Part shown: positions 18,790 through 23,721 of the stretch, piece after piece
Layout: every line of letters starts with the position of its first letter
Position numbering within the stretch: position 1 is the stretch's first letter
NCBI GenBank assembly: GCA_049999725.1
Contig: JBNGIS010006543.1
Coordinates: forward strand, 1 to 23,721
Length of the DNA stretch: 23,721 bases
Source of the DNA: Haplomitrium mnioides
Lineage: Eukaryota > Marchantiophyta > Haplomitriopsida > Calobryales
Reading direction: 5' to 3'
Made by a program: the position numbers and the translations under genes
Notes under the pieces: model-generated
Told to the model about the DNA's origin: nothing
The model's database searches: none
Seen by the model: only the letters and a program-made list of their open reading frames with translations

Positions 18790-18965
18790 AAGATTTGGTC
18801 TTGCTGTATTACAATAGGTATACTTTGTTTCTTGGGAACTTACATATGACTTGGATGGTTCTATATGTTGTTCAACAGATGTTTAATAATGGATCGGTTC
18901 AGCACGTCATCTTGGATGGGGTGGTGCTGGATATAGGAGTCAATGGTTCTCAAATAAAGAAGTAA
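18790..18965 (+). pseudogene. Element 1 integrase, C-terminal fragment
   Basis: The frame reads EDLVLLYYNRYTLFLGNLHMTWMVLYVV..., FNNGSVQHVILDG, VNGSQIKKY-like, ending at TAA 18963-18965. This is the C-terminal GPY/F-type module of gypsy integrases (the GDLVL...MRWMGPY pattern), with Gly-Pro replaced by Val-Leu. It continues directly from ...KIKPIKIKE at 8316 once the element 2 insertion and one GAAG are removed. No chromodomain follows. Confidence 0.85.
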
Positions 18966-19003
18966 AACTCTTCAGAATGAGCTTGCAAGGATGCTGCACT
19001 CTT

Positions 19004-19022
19004 GGGAAGGGGGGCGGGGGAG
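19004..19022 (+). other. Polypurine tract of element 1
   Basis: GGGAAGGGGGGCGGGGGAG lies 38 bases after the integrase stop, followed by CTATGTGAGGG. A 3' LTR would start here, most likely at TGTGAGGG (19026). It is interrupted only by one C. Confidence 0.75.
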
Positions 19023-19224
19023 CTATGTGAGGGTCTACTTCAAGTGTAAGAAAGAGAAAGTGATCTAAACATAGTTTAAGTGGTGTTAATGATAAGGTAT
19101 AGAGGTGTTGGGACTAGGAAATGGAAGAAGTCAGTCCTGTTGGAATAACCTTGTTTTTTTGTTGTGTTGTTGTGCTCTTGCAATTCAGGTAAATCGACAA
19201 GGTCAACCCTGAAGTAAGATTTAA

Positions 19225-19375
19225 AATAATAATAATGAAGAGTTTCTTAATAATAGATTAAAGTTTTTATTTATTTATTTTTAAATAAGGTATTATATTA
19301 AAGGAGAGTGTGGTTAATAGAGAAAGCTATTTTAATTAATAAAATAATTAAAATGAAAAAAATAAAACCATTCTA
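19225..19375. other. AT-rich block
   Basis: About 150 bp made almost only of A and T on the + strand, with AATAATAAT and TTATTTATTTATTTT runs and several AATAAA-like hexamers. It may serve as a polyadenylation or matrix-attachment region, but nothing proves this. Confidence 0.7.
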
Positions 19376-20197
19376 AGTGTCGAAGGCCGGCTGACCCTAT
19401 TCTACTTGTATAGTCGAGGGACAACTTGCCTCGAGTATGTTGTCGAGAGTTTTCAAAGAAGGGCCCTGGACTAGGTCCGTCCAAGGGCAGTAAGAGAGGT
19501 TTATGTAGTAGCCTTATACCCCATAAGGGGATGTCAGCCAGTGGAACAGGGGCTAATGCGGTTTACAAGGAACCAGAAGCGGCAGCAACAACATTTCTCC
19601 ATTCTGAAGTGGTAAGATAATCTAGAAGCAACAGAATAACTCTAATCGGAAGCTAAGCACAGGTTACATCATTCTTCCAATCCGAAGTAGCGGAATCGGA
19701 TTTATAATATGAAGGAAGGGGGCAAAAGTTAGAAATATCAGCGCCAAGAAGACCAGAAAGGAAGGGACGGGAAGAGAGAGGGAAGACGAAGCAGGGCGAA
19801 GGGGATCGGGAGAGTAGAGGAGAGTCGCAATGGAGCGTCAGGCCGAGAAGACCACAGGACGAGGTTCAAGGGAGGTCGCGCGTCAGCAGGGCAGGGGAGG
19901 AAGCCATAACGAAAGATAACGGGTCGCCCAGCAAGAGAGAACGGCGGATTCAAGGTAGGGGACAAGGGCGACATGCATCGGGGACGACGAAACCAGAGAT
20001 TGGGGGACGCCTCTATCTCCAAGTAAACGCAAATGCTTTCCTGCAGTCCGAAGTCCTCTCGAAAGAGGAAGTGGGGAGTCCGCTGCAAGTATCGGAAGTA
20101 CATCAGAAGGTACAACCAGACAAACATCGGAACCGAGCCTTCCTAAGTGGGGAGACCTGTTAAAGGGGTTCCACTTGATCCCACGATGTGGGGGGGA

Positions 20198-20265
20198 CCG
20201 GTTAAACTGGATCCGATCAGCCTTCCTATGTGGGTTCCCCACTTAACAGGGATCCGTGAAGGAAG
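20198..20265. repeat. Hairpin-forming dispersed repeat, copy 1
   Basis: This 68-bp unit begins CCGGTTAAACTGGATCCGAT and ends GTGAAGGAAG. It is repeated at 20521-20587, and a third, more divergent partial copy occupies about 20135-20190. Inside it, CTTCC pairs with GGAAG and GTGGG pairs with CCCAC, so the unit can fold. Confidence 0.85.
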
Positions 20266-20520
20266 ATCCGACGGGTCCGAAGTGATGGTGAAGCGGCGAT
20301 TGACAAATCGAATACAGGTCACTATTACGGCGGCAGGGAGGATTCCTTAAGGAAACGGCAAGGCAAAGCTAGAAGGACGAATCAGCGACAGATCCTAGTT
20401 ACGGAGTAAGGAACCCCGTGGGGAGCTGCGGAAATGTGGCAGTCCCACCGCGCTTCACGGATTAAGCGACACATGGCATTCCCAGGAAGTCCGCGGGACT
20501 TAGTGGAAAATGGGGAAGCC

Positions 20521-20587
20521 CCGGGTAAACGGGTTCCGATCAGCCTTCCTAAGTGGGAACTCCACTTAATGTGGATCCGTAAGGAAG
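20521..20587. repeat. Hairpin-forming dispersed repeat, copy 2
   Basis: A 67-bp copy of the unit at 20198-20265. TAAGTGG and CCACTTA form a perfect 7-bp inner stem with a 5-base loop, and the outer CTTCC/GGAAG pairing is kept although the inner bases differ from copy 1. Confidence 0.85.
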
Positions 20588-20993
20588 CAAACTGAAGACC
20601 AAGGGAGCGGATGCGAAACAGTGACTTATCATAGGCCTGGCAAGACAAGGAGCGAGCAAGGCGAAACGCTAATATATCACTGATCCGGCGAAGCGGCGGA
20701 AAGTTCGACAAGCTATGGTCTGAAAGTTCGATGGGAGTTTCGAGCGTTTAGTTATTGTGGTGAAAAGGCGATGAAGCGACGATCCGGCCAGAAGAAGAAG
20801 CAAGAGACCAGCAGCCGAAAGGGTGACATATCGAAGTTCCGGTACGGAAGTTCAACGGGGAGTCACGGTGAGTCTGCATAGTTCCTATATCAAGCGAAGC
20901 AAAGAGGTAGCGAAAGAAGCTTATGTTCTTATTGCGAACGGTTTTTGAAGCGGCGACAAAAGGTACCGTTCTTACTCGGTGAATGAATTCTTT

Positions 20994-21293
20994 GACGGAT
21001 GACATGGCGCTCCACTGTGGTCCGAGGGTATCTACGGGTCTTTGACGGATGATGTGGCGCTCCACTGTGGTCCGAGGGTTCCTGCGGGTCAGCAACGGGT
21101 CAACTACGGACTCCAGTTAAGGCAACGGTCTGCTACCCCTCTGCGAGGCGACGTCGGGCGGCGCGGCGACGGATGACGTGGCGTTCAGCGGTGGTCCGAG
21201 GGTTCCTGCGGGTCAGCGAATGGTCCAAAGCGGAATCAGGTCACTATGACGGTCCGCCTACCCCTTTGCGGGGCGGCGGCGGACGGCGCTGTG
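20994..21293 (+). repeat. CpG-rich tandem repeat, 124-bp unit with an extra 50-bp partial unit
   Basis: Two 124-bp units start at 21044 and 21168, preceded by a 50-bp partial unit at 20994. Shared segments include GGTCCGAGGGTTCCTGCGGG and CTACCCCT. Unlike the decayed elements next to it, the block keeps many CG dinucleotides. Confidence 0.9.
21174..21181 (+). promoter_or_regulatory. TGACGTGG bZIP-type site in the tandem repeat
   Basis: TGACGTGG, a C-box/G-box hybrid bound by plant bZIP factors, occurs at 21174, 21298 and 21373. Single-base variants sit at 21000 (TGACATGG) and 21050 (TGATGTGG). Spacing follows the repeat unit, so the copies may simply ride on the repeat. They lie 100-500 bp upstream of the ORF at 21487. 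Confidence 0.4.
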
Positions 21294-21486
21294 CAGATGA
21301 CGTGGAAGGCAGGATACGTGGCAACCTGAGGAGTTCCGAAGGCTACGGGGAAGTTACGAAGGAGCTTGCGGATGACGTGGCCTCTGCACTCGCGGATTGC
21401 GCCTTCTTCGGATTCAGGGATCAAGACTTTTCAGATTACTCTCTCTTCTTCTTGGAATTCTTCTTTGGATATAGATAAGCTTTACC

Positions 21487-21744
21487 ATGTCGGATCGCCC
21501 TCCTCGGCTGCGACTAACTCTACATTGTATCGCGACATCGGATGGGTCATCATCGGGGTCCCGCGGGGACACTTCCGGAATCTGCGACTTCGGCGACGCC
21601 AAGCCCTACTCTTCTGATGTGAAAGCGCAAATCAACGCCGCGCTAATCTACGCCATGATCAGGAGCTCCGAGCACAGTCTTCAACCAAGTGCCAGCTTCG
21701 CACCAAGTCCGCGCCAGGGGCATTCCATGAGATTTTCGGAATGA
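21487..21744 (+). CDS. Hypothetical 85-codon ORF in GC-rich sequence
   Basis: The ORF starts with ATGTCGGATCGC after a pyrimidine-rich TCTCTCTTCTTCTT stretch and ends in TGA. Composition is Ser-rich, with DFGDAKPYSSDVKAQINAAL in the middle; I know no homologue. It follows a CpG-rich block with bZIP-type sites, which would suit a plant promoter and first exon. Against this, another frame (about 21618-21867) stays open past the stop and contains YWPGVTS, faintly like the integrase zinc domain. The region could therefore be a TE remnant instead. Confidence 0.25.
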   Translation: MSDRPPRLRLTLHCIATSDGSSSGSRGDTSGICDFGDAKPYSSDVKAQINAALIYAMIRSSEHSLQPSASFAPSPRQGHSMRFSE

Positions 21745-22973
21745 CAGTTGAGAACCTTAGGTTAATTGCTTCAGTTTGTCGTTGCTTGTACTGGCCAGGT
21801 GTCACCTCAACGTTGCTTAACCAAATTAACTGCCGAATGCGGGGAAACAGGAAGGCTTCAGCAAGGTGATGGGGGAGTATAAATGGATTGTCTGCATTGT
21901 TGTTGGGGTTGTTTTGTGGATGCAAACTTGCAAATCGTGAGAACAATAGCAGAAAGGAAGACACACGAGGGAGGGAGGACAGGTTTCTTAAATCTTCAAT
22001 TGAAGCAGGTGAACTCGAGCAGGGGGCTAGTAGGGGTGGAGGTGGACTGGAGGGGCGCTGGGAATCGCTGGGCGAGGAGCTCTAGAGGCTCAGGCGATCC
22101 AAGTGTACTCATCTCTGCGGGTGGACCAGCATCGGAGGTGGACTGATACTTGAAGAGGGAAGAAATTCTGGGTTGTCCTGAAATCGAAGAGGTTGCCAAA
22201 GGGGGATCTTTGGGGTTGTCTCAGTGTTAACTGTGTAGGAGCAGCAATCCCAGGAACGTCAGGGGCATTTCTGGTTTATTCTCTCAAGAGAAGTCAAGAA
22301 GGAGTAGCTGCATTCGTGCCCGCGCACGGTGTAAGAAGATCCATCAAAGCTTCAGGGTGGAGTGGGTGGCCAACAGTCGAGGGGACTGCCTTCCAAAGGT
22401 GGAAGTTAAACAGGGCTTCTCGCGAGGGAAGGTAAAAAGACTATCTGGAAAAGGGTGCGTGAGTAGAGGGAGGATATGTCACTGGAATCGTGGGACTCAA
22501 GAAAAGGTGGAATAAAGATTAGGAGTGCAAGGGAGGCAGCAAAGATCGGATCTTGGGGAAGTCAGAGGAACGACGGCGGAGTGTGTGGTGCAGGGTGTAG
22601 TTAGTTTTGTCTTATGTTTGTAATTACTGGAAAGGATATTTCAGATCTGAAGTGAATAGGATCCGAGTTCAGCAGGAATCCAAGAATCAGATTCAGAGGG
22701 TAAGGGGGACAGATCCCCTGTATAATTCAGATATCAGGACTTGATCCTGTTTTGTAACACTTTGAGTCTGGATCCTACTTAGGATCACTGAAATCCACTT
22801 CGGAATTTGATCAGAAAAGCTGTTGCGTTGTGGATGAATGTTTGAATAGAGAGTTGAACGAGGAGAAAGGTCTGTAAGGGGAAGAAGGAACATCCTTAAG
22901 ACCTGAAATTGATAACTTGCAGCGGGGCCATCTCATAAAAGAACCTAAAACCCGTAAAAGTCAGCCTTTTCCT

Positions 22974-22993
22974 TCCGAAGAGCGGTGTTCGGA
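22974..22993. repeat. Short inverted repeat
   Basis: TCCGAA and TTCGGA are separated by 8 bases. The hairpin is small and has no T run after it, so I do not call a terminator. Confidence 0.5.
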
Positions 22994-23058
22994 GGATAAG
23001 ACCCGAAGGAGGGGGCTGGCAGGGGAGGATGTTCGAATGAGAGAGAATGAGAATTGCT

Positions 23059-23066
23059 TATATATA
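23059..23066 (+). promoter_or_regulatory. TATA-box candidate
   Basis: TATATATA followed by GG, in purine-rich sequence. If 19026 to 2012 (through the junction) is an LTR, this is the best TATA candidate seen in it, placing transcription start near 23090 and giving a very long R-U5. The evidence is position and sequence only. Confidence 0.35.
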
Positions 23067-23279
23067 GGTTCAGTCTCACAGGTTGTTACTTATGGGATAA
23101 AAGTAGAGATAGCAAGCGATGGGCTTGTGAGTTCGAGGAGTAAGGGGGATCGATGCGCAACGGGGGTGATTGATCGATGTTGCCTCATGAATCTGATCGG
23201 CTAACATATTGTTTGGAGAATTGATTTGTTGTTAATAATTAGTCCTTACTTGTTGTTACCGCGAGCTCAATTGTTTGGA

Positions 23280-23674
23280 AGATTATGGGAGAGAAATTTG
23301 CAATCAAAATCAAAGGAAGAATTCAGGAGATTGGCAGAAAAAGCAATATCGAATGTCGCCAGAAGATTCAGAGTTCGAACATTGTGGAGCAGCACAAATT
23401 GAGATTGCGGAAGCAGAACCTGAAATTTGAAAGAGGAGCATCTGTCAAAAATGAAAGTTTGAATCAAGAGCAGAAGCGCAAGGGAAGTTTTAACGTTGAG
23501 AATTGATAAAGATCAAAAGAGCATAGGCGGAGGCTCTAGAACTTAGAAAGTTTGATCGTTGGCAGAGGGAATCAGAAATAGGAAGAACATGCATGTGAAA
23601 TGGGAAGTTCAAAGGGCACCGAATTCCCTTGTCGCCAGAGACAAATAATGTGGAGAAATTTATATGGGTATAGC
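23280..23674. repeat. Start of a degenerate GAA-nn-TTC repeat region that continues into 1-970
   Basis: Loose copies of GAAATTTGCAA, GAAATTTGAAAG, GAAAGTTTGAA, GAAAGTTTGATC and GAAGTTCAAAG recur here. They continue across the junction (for example GAAAGTTCGAAAG near 759 and GAAAGTTCAAAA near 820). The unit is too degenerate for a fixed period. Confidence 0.45.
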
Positions 23675-23721
23675 AGAATAAGTCATTCGATAAAGGATAA
23701 GCAAGAAGAGAGCAATTGAAG
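23675..23721. repeat. Terminal direct repeat, right copy
   Basis: Identical to 1-47 over all 47 bases, so the window closes on itself. Confidence 0.97.

Larger units (their letters stand above)
2013..19023 (+). mobile_element. Element 1: degenerate Ty3/gypsy retrotransposon, split by element 2
   Basis: The internal region of a plant gypsy element: PBS, gag with zinc knuckles, aspartic protease, RT, RNase H, integrase and polypurine tract, all on the + strand in the canonical gypsy order. The coding part runs 2360-8318 and continues at 18790-18965; the DNA between is a later insertion. About 20 in-frame stops and roughly eight frameshifts make it non-functional. The tRNA-Asp-type PBS is typical of non-chromodomain plant lineages (Tat/Athila/Ogre), and no chromodomain follows the integrase. 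Exact lineage assignment would need an RT phylogeny. LTRs are discussed under the flanking stretches. Confidence 0.9.
19026..23674 (+). other. Stretch after the polypurine tract, probable 5' part of the LTR of element 1
   Basis: Position directly after the polypurine tract makes this the start of the 3' LTR of element 1. No LTR end or PBS-like boundary occurs before the window closes. On the circular reading it runs on into 1-2012, giving one block of 6,661 bp. Apart from the repeats and the small ORF listed separately, I see no gene in 19026-21486 or 21745-23674. Unit boundaries of other inserted DNA inside it cannot be excluded; the abrupt change from AT-rich (to about 19375) to GC- and CpG-rich (about 19800-21750) hints at a mosaic. 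Confidence 0.4.

Noticed and set aside
19376-20130. Mitochondrial or group II intron sequence
   Set aside because: The purine-rich, repeat-laden style is reminiscent of plant mitochondrial DNA, but I find no domain V hairpin, intron ORF or organellar gene to support it.
1-23721. CRISPR array, bacterial operon, rRNA or complete tRNA genes
   Set aside because: No regularly spaced short repeats with unique spacers, no ribosome-binding-site gene layout, and no rRNA or tRNA signature were seen on either strand.

Overview
The window is plant (streptophyte) DNA made almost entirely of decayed Ty3/gypsy LTR retrotransposons, one nested inside the other. The evidence is a primer-binding site complementary to the 3' end of plant tRNA-Asp, plant-type gypsy polyproteins, long non-coding stretches and no bacterial gene organisation. 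I cannot name the species. A non-seed plant such as a fern, lycophyte, bryophyte or charophyte is my best guess, because DNA-methyltransferase-bearing gypsy elements have been reported in charophyte algae and I recall similar polyproteins from fern genomes. That recollection is unverified.

Layout. (1) Positions 1-2012 are non-coding and look like the 3' part of the LTR of element 1. (2) Element 1 runs on the + strand: PBS at 2027, gag from 2360 with three zinc knuckles, protease, RT, RNase H and integrase up to 8318. Its coding sequence resumes at 18790 with the integrase C-terminus and ends at a polypurine tract at 19004-19022. (3) Element 2 (8319-18785, coding on the - strand) sits inside the integrase gene of element 1, flanked by a 4-bp GAAG duplication. 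(4) Positions 19026-23721 hold no recognisable TE protein: an AT-rich block, a GC- and CpG-rich block with hairpin and tandem repeats, one short ORF, and purine-rich sequence that merges with the left end.

The most interesting content is element 2. Its polyprotein reads gag (two zinc knuckles) - protease - a cytosine-5 DNA-methyltransferase-like domain - RT - RNase H - DDE integrase - a C-terminal PHD zinc finger. It therefore once carried a likely chromatin-mark writer and reader along with the usual enzymes. Its terminal repeats are not ordinary LTRs. Read in the coding direction they are A1 - ORFs - B1 - A2 - B2, the split-direct-repeat order known from tyrosine-recombinase DIRS/Ngaro/PAT elements, although this element encodes a DDE integrase.

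Both elements are dead: each has many in-frame stops and a few frameshifts. Nearly every stop whose ancestral codon can be inferred looks like Gln or Arg (C to T) or Trp (G to A), the pattern expected from deamination of methylated cytosine. The first and last 47 bases of the window are identical, so the sequence is either circular or one unit of a tandem array. Read as a circle, the polypurine tract of element 1, a single LTR-like block of about 6.66 kb, and its PBS follow in the order expected for a one-LTR circle.
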